A stretch of DNA of 64,000 nt, taken from Lysinibacillus fusiformis (GTDB lineage Bacteria; Bacillota; Bacilli; Bacillales_A; Planococcaceae). The notes below the pieces were generated by a model. That model had not been told where the DNA came from and did no database searches. It saw only the letters and a list, made by a program, of their open reading frames with translations. Location of the stretch: contig NZ_PDFK01000003.1 of assembly GCF_002845985.1 (NCBI RefSeq), positions 496,001-560,000 on the forward strand, given 5' to 3'. The translations under genes were made by a program, and so were the position numbers. Positions 42,732 to 52,054 of the stretch are shown piece by piece. Positions within the stretch are counted from its first letter, which is position 1. Each line of letters begins with the position of its first letter.

Positions 42732-43217
42732 ATGGATAAACAAATAGCACATCTTATCACATTGAGAAAAAACGGACAGCTTGAGGAAGCAAATCAATTG
42801 ATGGTGGGACTAGTCAAGGAACATCCTGAAAATGCTTACTATCAATTTCAATGTGCCTGGACCTTTGATTCTTTAGGAAAAGAAAAGGAGGCAGTCCCCC
42901 ATTATGAAAAAGCGATTAAATTAGGACTGGAACCAGATGTTTTAATAGATGCTTATCTTGGTTTAGGTAGCACTTATCGGACATTAGGGCAATATGAGCA
43001 AGCCGAACAAATCTTTATACAAGCCATTCACGAATTCCCTGAAGCCGAGCATGTCAAGGTCTTCTATGCCATGACACTTTACAATCTTGGCAACCATGTA
43101 AAATCGATGGAGACATTACTTCAGACATTATTACGCACAACCAATCATCAGGGCATTCAAGATTATAAAAAAGCTATTCACTATTACAGCGATAAACTTG
43201 ATCAAATATGGTCGTAA
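42732..43217 (+). CDS. tetratricopeptide-repeat protein
   Basis: A 161-residue cytoplasmic protein of three to four TPR-like helix pairs: LRKNGQLEEANQLMVGLVKE, YQFQCAWTFDSLGKEKEAVP HYEKAIKLG, YLGLGSTYRTLGQYEQAEQI FIQAIHEFP, and VFYAMTLYNLGNHVKSMETL. TPRs mediate protein-protein contact. A terminator follows at once. It lies 33 bp after the SUKH pseudogene and may have shared its transcript. Partner unknown. Confidence 0.85.
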   Translation: MDKQIAHLITLRKNGQLEEANQLMVGLVKEHPENAYYQFQCAWTFDSLGKEKEAVPHYEKAIKLGLEPDVLIDAYLGLGSTYRTLGQYEQAEQIFIQAIHEFPEAEHVKVFYAMTLYNLGNHVKSMETLLQTLLRTTNHQGIQDYKKAIHYYSDKLDQIWS

Positions 43218-43248
43218 AAAAACAGGCTCCTATTTAGGGCCTGTTTTA
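43216..43248. terminator. bidirectional terminator
   Basis: AAAACAGGC / GCCTGTTTT stem between two convergent genes. Confidence 0.85.
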
Positions 43249-43251
43249 GCA

Positions 43252-43470
43252 TTATTTTGCGACATTCATATTTTTTATTTTTGAAAAAAGGGCCATAAAT
43301 AAGAATGTCAGTATGCCACTAAAGAAAAATAGATAGCTTAATGGAATGAAAAAGAAATTCTTCTCCACGATCGTTCCATCCGCTAATATTTCATCACCAA
43401 TAATCCCCTTTATAAATAAACATAAAACCCCAAGTACCATTGGAATTGTAGCTAGTAAATATTTTTTCAT
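43252..43470 (-). CDS. DUF3955 small membrane protein
   Basis: A 72-residue membrane protein. MKKYLLATIPMVLGVLCLFI, an IIGDEILADGTIVEKNFFFIP loop and a second hydrophobic pair match DUF3955. The ATG at 43470 (GGAGG 8 nt upstream) is preferred over an upstream in-frame ATG that overlaps the ribosome site. Function unknown. Confidence 0.75.
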   Translation of the reverse strand: MKKYLLATIPMVLGVLCLFIKGIIGDEILADGTIVEKNFFFIPLSYLFFFSGILTFLFMALFSKIKNMNVAK

Positions 43471-43779
43471 TGTTGCTTCCTCCATCTATTTGTTTAAATT
43501 TGTATTTGATCAATTATCAAACACCTATTCACTATTGTTATAATAGCTTTATACACATTCTAAGTCAACAATTATTTATCGATAAACAATAAAATATTGT
43601 TGTTTTATATAAAATCCTTTTTTTCGCAAAAAGAAGGCATATGTGATAAAATAAGAACATACATTCCATCTCTCTTAATTTTTTTTACGTGTGTTGTTTT
43701 GGCTATTAAGAAGGGCTGGTGCGAGTAGCTATAAATAATTATATTTTATAATGTCGGATAATCTGTTATTGAGAGCAAT
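43471..43779. other. AT-rich spacer
   Basis: No gene seen between the DUF3955 ribosome site and the terminator of the fatty-acid operon. Confidence 0.45.
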
Positions 43780-43816
43780 AAAAAAACAGTTACTTAGTAA
43801 AAAGTAACCGTTTTTT
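43780..43816 (-). terminator. terminator of the acyl-CoA dehydrogenase operon
   Basis: ACGGTTACTT / AAGTAACTGT stem read on the minus strand, followed by T7. Confidence 0.85.
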
Positions 43817-43821
43817 AGAAT

Positions 43822-44865
43822 TTATATCGATTTAGAAGCCTGTTGTATGAGTGCAGCGACCATTTTATCCAACTGAGCAAAGCGGTCGTCCTGTGTTTGC
43901 CCCTTAGCATAACGATAATAAATTTGCTGACAAATAACGGCTAATTTGAAATAAGCAAATGTACAGTAATAATGAATAGTCGAAACATCTCGCTTACTTT
44001 TCTCCGCATATCGTTCAATAAACTGTTGTCGCGTATAAAAGCCTGGTAAAATGGTTACTGGTGGTTCTCCCAGTGCATATAACAACATTTTCGGGTCATC
44101 CGCATGCATCCAGTAGCTCATTGCTACACCGACATCGGCTAATGGGTCCCCTACCGTCGTCATTTCCCAATCAAAAAGGCCAATCATTTCGGCATAGTCC
44201 TCAGAAAACATCGCATTATTTAATTTATAGTCATAATGAATAATGGTTGCCTCATTATTGGAAGGAATATGATTTTTTAACCACTCTGTCAAAATAGCTA
44301 CTTCCGCATGCTCTGCTGTTTTGGCCTTTTCATAGCGCTCTATCCAGCCATGAACTTGTCGTTCCATAAATCCATCAGGCTTCACCATATCCTTTAACGC
44401 TGTGTCTTGGTAGGGAATGGCATGAAGCGCCACTAAAGAGTCTACCATCATTTCGGACAACTGACGGGCTAGCTCCTCTGTTGGCTCTGTCCCATTTGGA
44501 AAATGCGTATCGAGAACAATACCTTTTTTGCGCTCCATTAAAAAGAAGTCGCTACCAATAACATCTCGATCCTCTACATAGACATATGGCTTTGGAACCG
44601 CTGTTAAAAACGGATGCAATGCTGATAAAATTGTAAATTCACGCTTCATATCATGTGCTTTCTTGGCTACTGGTCCAAGCGGTGGACGACGAAGAACGAC
44701 TTCGAAATCAGCTATTTTTAAACAATACGTTAAATTGGAATGCCCTGCACTAAATTGCGAAATTTCAAGTTCACCCTGTGGTAGCTCAGGAAAATAGCTT
44801 GCCAAAAAGGCATGTAATTTGTCCACATCTAAACGCTCACTTGCCCTTACTTGCATCGTATCCAT
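43822..44865 (-). CDS. APH/ChoK-like phosphotransferase of the ACAD10/11 type
   Basis: A 347-residue kinase-fold protein: QFSAGHSNLTYCLKIADFEV VLRRPP (N-lobe), IHYDYKLNNAMF (catalytic loop, about residue 202) and GLFDWEMTTVGDPLADVG (metal site, about 222). This subgroup accompanies acyl-CoA dehydrogenases and in ACAD10/11 is fused to one. ACAD11 handles 4-hydroxyacyl-CoAs by phosphorylation and elimination (established for mammalian proteins). Third gene of the operon, 12 bp after the SDR. Confidence 0.88.
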   Translation of the reverse strand: MDTMQVRASERLDVDKLHAFLASYFPELPQGELEISQFSAGHSNLTYCLKIADFEVVLRRPPLGPVAKKAHDMKREFTILSALHPFLTAVPKPYVYVEDRDVIGSDFFLMERKKGIVLDTHFPNGTEPTEELARQLSEMMVDSLVALHAIPYQDTALKDMVKPDGFMERQVHGWIERYEKAKTAEHAEVAILTEWLKNHIPSNNEATIIHYDYKLNNAMFSEDYAEMIGLFDWEMTTVGDPLADVGVAMSYWMHADDPKMLLYALGEPPVTILPGFYTRQQFIERYAEKSKRDVSTIHYYCTFAYFKLAVICQQIYYRYAKGQTQDDRFAQLDKMVAALIQQASKSI

Positions 44866-44877
44866 TTTATTCCCTCC

Positions 44878-45654
44878 CTAAATGATAGAGCTCATGCCCC
44901 CATCTACAACAATGACATCACCTGTTACATAGTCTGAAGCTGGTGCTGCTAAAAATAACGCCACACCTTTCAAATCATTTTCTGAGCCTAAACGTTTTAA
45001 CGGTGTAACGTCCATCAAATAGTCCTGTCCTCGTTCAATTAAAACATTGGACATTTTCGTTGGGAAAAATCCAGGTGCTATCGCATTGACATTGACACCG
45101 TGTGGTCCCCATTTAACAGCTAAATCCTTCGTTAAGGTTATAACGGCCCCTTTACTCGCATTATAGGCAATGGTATCCATAAAGGCGGGAAGTGTGCCCC
45201 CAAGTCCTGCGATGGAAGCAATATTAATAATTTTGCCGCTTTTCTGCTCCAGCATAATTTTGCCCACTGCTTGGCTCATCAAAAAGGTCCCGTTGACATT
45301 GACATCAAATACTTTTTGCCAGGCTTCGTAGGGCATATCAATGGCAGGTGTCCCCCATGAAGCACCACTATTATTGACTAAAATATCTATTTTACCGAAT
45401 GTAGTAATCGTTTTAGCCACCACATTAGCAATATCCTCTGGTTTTGTGACATCACAGGCTAGTGCTAATGTTTGAACACCTAGCTTTTCAAGTGCTATGG
45501 CAATCTCCTCACACGCTTCCACTTTTCTTGAGCATAAGACGACATTGGCCCCAGCCTCTGCAAATCCTTGAGCAATTTGCGCTCCGAGTCCCCGTCCCCC
45601 ACCTGTCACTATCGCTGTTTTACCTTTTAAGCTAAATAACTCTAGGACCGTCAT
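44878..45654 (-). CDS. SDR oxidoreductase of the fatty-acid operon
   Basis: A 258-residue classical [11 protein letters not shown] cofactor motif, [12 protein letters not shown], the active-site Ser in [10 protein letters not shown] and YNASKGAV (Tyr-x-x-x-Lys intact), with PGFFPTKM. It likely oxidises a hydroxyacyl intermediate or related alcohol. Its start codon overlaps the stop of the acyl-CoA dehydrogenase by 4 nt (ATGA), indicating translational coupling. Confidence 0.92.
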   Translation of the reverse strand: MTVLELFSLKGKTAIVTGGGRGLGAQIAQGFAEAGANVVLCSRKVEACEEIAIALEKLGVQTLALACDVTKPEDIANVVAKTITTFGKIDILVNNSGASWGTPAIDMPYEAWQKVFDVNVNGTFLMSQAVGKIMLEQKSGKIINIASIAGLGGTLPAFMDTIAYNASKGAVITLTKDLAVKWGPHGVNVNAIAPGFFPTKMSNVLIERGQDYLMDVTPLKRLGSENDLKGVALFLAAPASDYVTGDVIVVDGGMSSII

Positions 45655-46886
45655 TTCATCAGCTCCTCTTGTTTTTTCGCATGCTTTTTCAATTCTAATT
45701 TAGCAATGGTATTACGATGTACTTCATCAGGACCATCTGCTAAACGTAATGTTCGTGAGTTTGCCCATTGTGCAGCAAGCGTCGTATCTGGCCCAACACC
45801 AGCCGCACCAAATGCTTGGATGGCTCGGTCAATAACCCTTAGTGCCATATTTGGTGCCACTACCTTAATCATAGCAATTTCAGCTTTAGCCTCTTTATTG
45901 CCTACTGTGTCCATCATATAGGCCGCTTTCAATGTTAAAAGTCTTGCTTGCTCAATATCCATACGAGATTCAGCAATACGCTCACGCATTACTCCTTGAT
46001 CTGCCAACGGTCGATGAAACGCCTGTCGCTCCTGAACACGCACACACATTTCCTCCAATGCGCGCTCCGCAGCACCGATGAGACGCATACAGTGATGAAT
46101 TCTTCCCGGTCCTAGTCGACCTTGAGCAATGGCAAACCCTTTTCCTTCTCCCCATAAAATATTGTCCACTGGTACACGTACATTGGTAAAGGTAACTTCA
46201 CCATGTCCTTCTGGTGCATGATCGTAGCCAAAAGCAGTCAGCATACGCTCTACTTTTACCCCTGGTGTATCCATCGGTACGAGAATCATAGACTGTTGCT
46301 CATGGATAGGGGCAGTTGTATCCTTATGTTTACCCATAAAAATGGCCACTTTACAGCGAGGATCCCCAGCACCTGTCGTCCACCATTTATGGCCATTTAA
46401 AATGTATTCATCGCCATCTCGCTCAATGCTCGCCTCTATATTGGTAGCATCACTAGATGCAACAGCGGGCTCCGTCATCGCAAAGCATGACCGTATTTCT
46501 CCTCGTAACAATGGTTCAAGCCATTGCTTTTTTTGTTGTGCTGAGCCATAACGTACAAGCACTTCCATATTTCCAGTATCTGGTGCATTACAATTAAACA
46601 CTTCTGGTGCCAGTAGTGAACGTCCCATAATTTCACATAAAGGGGCGTATTCTAAATTGCTTAATCCTGCCCCATATTCACTATCTGGCAAAAATAAATT
46701 CCACAATCCCGCCTGTTGTGCCTTCTGTTTCAATTCCTCCATAATGGGTGGAATCGCTCCCCAACGATCCTCCATAGCCTCTACCTGCGCTGCATAAACA
46801 GCCTCATTTGGATAAATGTATTGCTCCATAAAATTCGTTAGCTTGTCCTGTAACTTCACAACTTTTTCACTATAAGAAAAATTCAT
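45651..46886 (-). CDS. acyl-CoA dehydrogenase
   Basis: A 411-residue flavoprotein. Blocks include [20 protein letters not shown] (FAD/substrate region), [44 protein letters not shown], and [17 protein letters not shown] with [21 protein letters not shown] near the C-terminus. It catalyses alpha,beta-dehydrogenation of acyl-CoA and resembles the ACAD10/11 group. The ATG at 46886 (GGGGG 10 nt upstream) fits the family start; the frame stays open for 86 further codons of unrelated sequence that overlap a GC-rich repeat. First gene of a FadR-type operon. Confidence 0.92.
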   Translation of the reverse strand: MNFSYSEKVVKLQDKLTNFMEQYIYPNEAVYAAQVEAMEDRWGAIPPIMEELKQKAQQAGLWNLFLPDSEYGAGLSNLEYAPLCEIMGRSLLAPEVFNCNAPDTGNMEVLVRYGSAQQKKQWLEPLLRGEIRSCFAMTEPAVASSDATNIEASIERDGDEYILNGHKWWTTGAGDPRCKVAIFMGKHKDTTAPIHEQQSMILVPMDTPGVKVERMLTAFGYDHAPEGHGEVTFTNVRVPVDNILWGEGKGFAIAQGRLGPGRIHHCMRLIGAAERALEEMCVRVQERQAFHRPLADQGVMRERIAESRMDIEQARLLTLKAAYMMDTVGNKEAKAEIAMIKVVAPNMALRVIDRAIQAFGAAGVGPDTTLAAQWANSRTLRLADGPDEVHRNTIAKLELKKHAKKQEELMK

Positions 46887-46919
46887 TGGAAGATACCCCC
46901 TTTGCTTGAACTTTAAAAA

Positions 46920-46937
46920 TGAATGAAAATTCATTTT
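46920..46937. promoter_or_regulatory. FadR-type operator, proximal
   Basis: TGAATGAAAATTCATTTT, 33 bp upstream of the acyl-CoA dehydrogenase start, matches the B. subtilis FadR (YsiA) consensus TGAATGAATANTCATTCA at 14-15 of 17 defined positions. Repression relieved by long-chain acyl-CoA would fit the operon. Confidence 0.7.
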
Positions 46938-46989
46938 CATCGTGTTGAAAAACAAAACCATCCATAGCATTTTTGTGAAAGGTGAAAAT

Positions 46990-47096
46990 GGATTTCCGTT
47001 GCAGGCTACTTGCTTTCCTGTCGGCGAGCGACGAGCCGCTTCCGCTCCGTTTAGAGGCTCGCCTGTCTCACTATCCCCCTTCCACTCCAATTCATA
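46990..47096. repeat. GC-rich dispersed repeat, partial copy 1
   Basis: Begins GGATTTCCGTTGCAGGC and contains CGACGAGCCGCTTC and GGCTCGCCTGTCTCAC. It aligns with the reverse complement of the full copy at 47257-47377. Much higher GC than its surroundings. It inflates the apparent ORF upstream of the acyl-CoA dehydrogenase. Confidence 0.6.
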
Positions 47097-47256
47097 TAAA
47101 TGTTTCTTTTTAGCAAGGTTTTCAACTAAAGTGAAGTTATTCACTACCCTTTATGGAGATGTGTTGTCACTTACCACTTCTTCACATTGAAAATAAAGGG
47201 CTATTTTGTTCACTACGGCTCGTATGAAAGAGAAGGAAAAGACACTTTTACCACAT

Positions 47257-47377
47257 GGTTGATTTTAGTGGAGCTAGCGTCACTAACGTCACAGGTGAGA
47301 CCCTAGAGAGAATGCAGTGAGTGAAGCGGCTCATCGGACGCACGCTGGAAAGGACGCTGGCGGAACGGAAATCAACC
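47257..47377. repeat. GC-rich dispersed repeat with inverted ends, copy 2
   Basis: A 121-bp element bounded by GGTTGATTT and AAATCAACC. Internal blocks are GGTGAGACCC and GAAGCGGCTCATCGGACGC. The pattern resembles the small palindromic intergenic repeats common in Bacilli; no coding content. Confidence 0.65.
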
Positions 47378-47438
47378 CTTCGCCTTGCCAAAAAGTCTTT
47401 TTCTGCTATTGCCATAATCTTATTTCAACAACATAAAA

Positions 47439-47456
47439 TGAATGAATATTCATTTT
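47439..47456. promoter_or_regulatory. FadR-type operator, distal
   Basis: TGAATGAATATTCATTTT matches the FadR consensus at 15 of 17 defined positions. It lies about 500 bp upstream of the proximal box, near the 3' end of the LysR gene, with the GC-rich repeats between the two. Confidence 0.6.
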
Positions 47457-47559
47457 CATTCTTACATTAAATGTTACCGCTATTTTTCTAGTAAAGCAAT
47501 GTTCTATTATGAATTTTCTAATAAAACAGAAAAAATATGTCTTAAGGATTGCTTGCATG

Positions 47560-48453
47560 TTATAGCATCTTATTTTCAAAAGAATGCAAAATATCTTTCA
47601 ATAATTGTCGGATAGCCAATGGTAAATGACGATTTTTTAAAGATACTAAATAAACATTGCGACTTAAATTTGCACCTTCAATCTCTTTTTTTACAATGGT
47701 TTTGGCTGTTGGTCCTTGCAAATAGTTTTCAGGTAATATCGTTATCCCTAACTGTTCACGCACTAGTGAGACAGCCGTTTCAAAACGTTCGATTTCAAAT
47801 TGTATGTTGATGTTTTTCCCAGCCTTTTCAAACATCGTTAAAATATCGTGTCTTGTTTGAAAGCCCTCGGTACTAATAATAAATGGCTCTTCACTAATAT
47901 CCGAGATGGTTAAAGTCTCTTTCCTGGCTAACGGATGGTGTAAGGGTAACACTGCAACCAACCTCTCTTCATATAAGGTTTGGACTTCCAACTCTGGATC
48001 ATCCATTAACTGATTCGTTATGATTAAATGGGTTTTATAGCTTTTTAACGATTTCTTCACACGTTTACTGCCTAAAATATCGACTAAATGAATCTTCATT
48101 TGTGGATAATCCTTTTTATAGTTAGCGATTACTTTAGGCAACCAATGCTTGATCGATTCCATAACACCAATGGTGATGTCCCTCGTGCCATGAACAATGA
48201 CTTCATCCATTTCAATTTTCAATACTTCCATATTTTTCACAATAACTTTTGCCCGTTCAAAAAGTAGCTCTCCAGCTTCTGTTAATTGCAGATTTCTAGT
48301 ATTTCTCTCCAATAAGGGGGAACCAATCTCTTGTTCTAATTTTTTGATAGCATTACTTAAGGAAGGCTGCGAAATATGCAGTCTTTCTGCGGCTTTCGAG
48401 AAATTTCTTTGTTCTGAAACAGCAATAAAATAGTGTAGTTGTTTAATATCCAC
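47560..48453 (-). CDS. LysR-family regulator, probably of hutG-gltS
   Basis: A 297-residue LysR regulator: MDIKQLHYFIAVSEQRNFSK AAERLHISQPSLSNAIKKLE N-terminal HTH, and effector domain with EERLVAVLPLHHPLA and LVREQLGITILPENYLQG. It is transcribed divergently from hutG across a 140-bp, very AT-rich region. The usual LysR logic suggests it activates hutG-gltS in response to histidine- or glutamate-related metabolites; this is inferred from position. Confidence 0.9.
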   Translation of the reverse strand: MDIKQLHYFIAVSEQRNFSKAAERLHISQPSLSNAIKKLEQEIGSPLLERNTRNLQLTEAGELLFERAKVIVKNMEVLKIEMDEVIVHGTRDITIGVMESIKHWLPKVIANYKKDYPQMKIHLVDILGSKRVKKSLKSYKTHLIITNQLMDDPELEVQTLYEERLVAVLPLHHPLARKETLTISDISEEPFIISTEGFQTRHDILTMFEKAGKNINIQFEIERFETAVSLVREQLGITILPENYLQGPTAKTIVKKEIEGANLSRNVYLVSLKNRHLPLAIRQLLKDILHSFENKML

Positions 48454-48593
48454 TTATATAATCCTCCTTCATTTATAGTTAAAAGCTATAAGTTAATATT
48501 AATTATATATTAGTAATTATAATTATGTGAATATATAATGAATTACAACAATACTTTTTCTACAATAATTTTAACAATGGGGTGAATAGGATT

Positions 48594-49559
48594 ATGTACA
48601 CACTGACAGATCAAAAACAATGGAAAGGCCGTATAGATTCAACGACAAATACAAGCAGTTTTCGTTTACATCAACAAGTAAAAAGATTGGCGATTAATGA
48701 TGTAAGCGCTTCAGATAAGAAAAGGGCTGCACTCGTTGGTTTTATTTGCGATGAAGGGGTACGTCGAAATCAAGGTCGTCTAGGAGCAGCCAATGGACCG
48801 AACGCACTACGGGAAGGACTAGCTAGTTTACCGTGGACATTTGAAGATGATCAACAAATCATTGATGTTGGCAACATCGTTTGTCTTAATCATAATTTAG
48901 AGGAAGCGCAGCGTGAGCTTGGTGAAATTGTCGGAACAGTATTGCAAAAAAAATGTCCATGTATTGTGCTTGGCGGCGGTCATGAAACACTTTATGGCCA
49001 TTATTTAGGTGTTCGCTCAGCATTATCAAAGGATGCTAAAATCGGCATTATTAATATAGATGCTCATTTTGATTTACGACCATACGATGAACAGCCTTCT
49101 TCTGGTACTATGTTCCGTCAAATTTTAGAACAGGATCCATATGCTGATTATTTTGTTGTCGGTATTCAACGCTATGGCAATACAAGAGAACTATTCGAAA
49201 AAGCGGATGAATTACAGGTAAAGTATGTGTTTGAAGATCACATGACAGTAGCCAACCAACAGCAATTATTGGATGAGCTACAACACTATATGGATCAACA
49301 TGATTATGTTCTTTTAACCTTATGTATGGATGTCTTGAATGCAGCGTTTGCTCCAGGTGTAAGTGCACCTTCACCGTTTGGGCTTGACCCATCAACGGTA
49401 CGCACGATCCTACAAAAAGTCACTGCACATCCTCATACACATTCATTTGATGTTTGTGAGGTCAATCCGTTATTAGATGAAAATGGACGAACGGTTAAAT
49501 TAGGTGCTTATTTTGTGTATGAAGCACTGAACAACTTACTTAGGGGGCAAGGCTCATGA
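48594..49559 (+). CDS. hutG: formimidoylglutamase
   Basis: A 321-residue member of the arginase/agmatinase/HutG (ureohydrolase) family. Binuclear manganese motifs are LGGGHETLYGHY (His), NIDAHFDLRPY (Asp-x-His-x-Asp) and MDVLNAAFAPGVSAPSPFG (Asp-x-x-x). The SSGTMFRQ loop is typical of HutG. It hydrolyses N-formimidoyl-L-glutamate to glutamate and formamide, the last step of histidine degradation. The other hut genes are not in the window. Start is the ATG 9 nt after GGGGTG. Its stop overlaps the gltS start. Confidence 0.92.
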   Translation: MYTLTDQKQWKGRIDSTTNTSSFRLHQQVKRLAINDVSASDKKRAALVGFICDEGVRRNQGRLGAANGPNALREGLASLPWTFEDDQQIIDVGNIVCLNHNLEEAQRELGEIVGTVLQKKCPCIVLGGGHETLYGHYLGVRSALSKDAKIGIINIDAHFDLRPYDEQPSSGTMFRQILEQDPYADYFVVGIQRYGNTRELFEKADELQVKYVFEDHMTVANQQQLLDELQHYMDQHDYVLLTLCMDVLNAAFAPGVSAPSPFGLDPSTVRTILQKVTAHPHTHSFDVCEVNPLLDENGRTVKLGAYFVYEALNNLLRGQGS

Positions 49560-50740
49560 TCGAAATTAATCAAATAACAACGGTGTTTTTAGCCGTCGCA
49601 CTCTTTGCATTGGGAAGCTTTCTTATTAATAAAATTGGATTTTTAAAGCGATTTTGTATTCCAGCTCCGGTGGTAGGTGGTTTATTGTTCGCTGCTCTCG
49701 CTACCATCTTAAAAACAACTGGTGTTCTAGAAATATCGCTCGATACGTCCTTGCAAAGCTTATTTATGATTACGTTCTTCACAACGATTGGCTTAGGGGC
49801 AAGCTTTAAGTTAGTGAGACTCGGAGGAAAATTATTAGTTATTTATTGGCTAGCCTGTGGCTTCCTTGCTTTAATGCAAAATGTCATTGGGGTATCACTT
49901 GCCTCCCTCATGGGGATTCATCCTTTAATCGGAATGATGGCTGGTGCTGTTTCCATGGAAGGTGGTCATGGGGCTGCTGCCGCATTTGGACAAACATTAG
50001 AAGATTTGGGCATTTCCTCAGCCATGACGATTGGGGCTGCTGCCGCAACTTGTGGTCTAGTTGCTGGTGGATTAATTGGTGGTCCGATTGTCAAATATTT
50101 AGTCGGTAAATACAATTTAACACCTGATGAACAAGAAGCTGAAGCAGTCGAATATGAAAATAAACACGAACAAATTACATCTGACTCGTTCTTTACACAA
50201 GTCTTATTGATTACGTTCAGCATGGCTGTCGGCACATATGTTGGGACATTATTCTCAGAAGCAACAGGCTTCGTCCTACCAGGCTATGTAGGCGCAATGT
50301 TTGTGGCTGTATTAGTACGTAATATTATGGATAAAGTTAAACCTCAAGCAATTAATATGAAAAGCATTTCATTAATTGGGGATGTAACATTAGGCGTGTT
50401 CCTTTCAATGGCATTAATGAGTATCAAATTATGGGAAATTGCTGATTTAGCGCTACCATTATTCATCATCGTTTTTGTGCAAGTATTCTTTATTGTCGTA
50501 TTTAGTATCTTCGTTTTGTTTAAGCTACTCGGCAAAAACTACGATGCAGCTGTGATGGTAGCTGGTTTTGCAGGACATGGTTTAGGGGCAACGCCAAATG
50601 CCATGGCAAATATGTCAGCTGTTGTGCAACGCTTCGGACCTTCTCAAAAAGCCTTTCTTGTTGTACCAATTGTCGGCGCCTTTTTAATCGACGTGTTTGG
50701 GATTCCTATTATTATTACAACCATTAATTTATTTAAATAA
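49556..50740 (+). CDS. gltS: sodium/glutamate symporter
   Basis: A 394-residue GltS-family carrier with about ten membrane helices. The diagnostic motifs are FTTIGLGASFKLVRLGGKLL, GMMAGAVSMEGGHGAAAAFG and the second pore loop VAGFAGHGLGATPNAMANMS AV. It imports or exports glutamate with sodium. Translationally coupled to hutG through an ATGA overlap. Coupling a glutamate-producing enzyme to a glutamate carrier suggests either uptake of related substrates or balancing of the glutamate released. Confidence 0.93.
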   Translation: MIEINQITTVFLAVALFALGSFLINKIGFLKRFCIPAPVVGGLLFAALATILKTTGVLEISLDTSLQSLFMITFFTTIGLGASFKLVRLGGKLLVIYWLACGFLALMQNVIGVSLASLMGIHPLIGMMAGAVSMEGGHGAAAAFGQTLEDLGISSAMTIGAAAATCGLVAGGLIGGPIVKYLVGKYNLTPDEQEAEAVEYENKHEQITSDSFFTQVLLITFSMAVGTYVGTLFSEATGFVLPGYVGAMFVAVLVRNIMDKVKPQAINMKSISLIGDVTLGVFLSMALMSIKLWEIADLALPLFIIVFVQVFFIVVFSIFVLFKLLGKNYDAAVMVAGFAGHGLGATPNAMANMSAVVQRFGPSQKAFLVVPIVGAFLIDVFGIPIIITTINLFK

Positions 50741-50786
50741 AAGGAGCTGTGCAGTGGTCTCTAGAAGACAATTGCACAGCTTTTCT
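50741..50786 (+). terminator. terminator of hutG-gltS
   Basis: AGCTGTGCA / TGCACAGCT stem (50745-50753 with 50773-50781) followed by TTTTC. Confidence 0.85.
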
Positions 50787-50791
50787 ATTAT

Positions 50792-52054
50792 TTATTGTAA
50801 TATCTCACTCACTGTAACAAATTCATAGCCTTGTTTCTGTAAATAAAGAATGACATTTTCTAAACCATTCGCTGTCGTTTGATGAATATCATGCATTAAA
50901 ATGATACTGCCATCTTTTACAGAGGCTTTCACATACGCTAAAATTTTATCCGCATTATGATGTTTCCAATCTAGTGTATCAATCGACCATAAAATCGAAG
51001 GGATCGTCATGAACGAGCGCACTTGATCATTTGTCGCCCCATACGGTGGACGGAAAACGGTTGGGTATTGGCCAATGGCTGTATAAATCGCATTACTTGT
51101 GCCATTGACTTCTTGTTTAACCTCCGCTATGGATAAAGCCGTTAATTTTTTGTGATTCAAGGTATGGTTGCCAATTTCATGCCCAGCCTCATAGACTTGC
51201 TTGACGATAGCAGCATTTCTTGACACATTTTTTCCTACCATAAAGAATGTAGCCTTCGCATCGTATTTATTTAAAGTCGCCAATATTTGCGGTGTTACCT
51301 TGGCGTTAGGCCCATCATCAAATGTTAAAGCTACACGTTTTTTAGCACCCTTCACTACTGGCACACCTTTATTATACACTTTATTATCGGTTAGCTGAAT
51401 ATTGGCTAGCTCAGAAGCTTTGACATACCCTTTTTGGTCGCCCGCTTCTACATAGGCCCAGCCTGCAAGCGTTATGTAATACTGGACAGCTGTATTATTG
51501 GCAAGTGTACCAAGAACTTCTCCATGTGGGCTAGCAGTTAAACGTAATTCAGCACCAGCCACAGCGTTGATTCGTTTCTTCGTTGGAACAGGTTTTTTTA
51601 AAGCATTTGTTGCCACATATCCTATATCCTGCCCATATTGGACGAAAGACCAGCCTCCAGGTGCTGTGCCATACACATAAATCATGCGTCCTTCATAAAG
51701 CGATCCTGCCTGCTGTGCATTTTGGCTTGGCGCAGTAAATAGCGTCGCACCACCCTTTTGAATGACTAAATAGCCGACAGACTTCAACTTGACTAAAACA
51801 TCAGATGGCACAAAGCCTGCCTGCTCTGGCGTTTGAATATGTGTCCACCCTTTGCTTGCTTGCGTCACTGTGACAAAGTGTCCCTTCGCCAATTCCCCCA
51901 TCTCATTGCTAGTTTTGGAAGGCTTTTCATAAATGACCGTATCCTTCATCACTTTTTGAATTACCACTGGCCCTTCAGCACTTGCTGACAATTGCCCAGC
52001 AAATAAACACATCATCAATGTCAACACGATTGCATAGGGTAAAAATTTTGTCAT
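50792..52054 (-). CDS. secreted polysaccharide deacetylase with SH3-type repeats
   Basis: A 420-residue exported enzyme. Signal peptide 1-27 (LPYAIVLTLMMCLFAGQLSA SAEG). Three bacterial SH3-like cell-wall-binding repeats lie at about 30-90, 95-150 and 160-215. A NodB-type deacetylase domain covers about 235-420, with motifs TFDDGP, HTLNHKK (metal His pair), RPPYG, DTLDW and ILMHD, all intact. It likely removes N-acetyl groups from peptidoglycan or another surface polymer. Stand-alone gene converging on the gltS terminator. Confidence 0.92.
   Translation of the reverse strand: MTKFLPYAIVLTLMMCLFAGQLSASAEGPVVIQKVMKDTVIYEKPSKTSNEMGELAKGHFVTVTQASKGWTHIQTPEQAGFVPSDVLVKLKSVGYLVIQKGGATLFTAPSQNAQQAGSLYEGRMIYVYGTAPGGWSFVQYGQDIGYVATNALKKPVPTKKRINAVAGAELRLTASPHGEVLGTLANNTAVQYYITLAGWAYVEAGDQKGYVKASELANIQLTDNKVYNKGVPVVKGAKKRVALTFDDGPNAKVTPQILATLNKYDAKATFFMVGKNVSRNAAIVKQVYEAGHEIGNHTLNHKKLTALSIAEVKQEVNGTSNAIYTAIGQYPTVFRPPYGATNDQVRSFMTIPSILWSIDTLDWKHHNADKILAYVKASVKDGSIILMHDIHQTTANGLENVILYLQKQGYEFVTVSEILQ

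Noticed and set aside
46887-47144. 86-codon N-terminal extension of the acyl-CoA dehydrogenase
   Set aside because: It overlaps the GC-rich repeat and the FadR box, has no family similarity, and the ATG at 46886 fits the family start.
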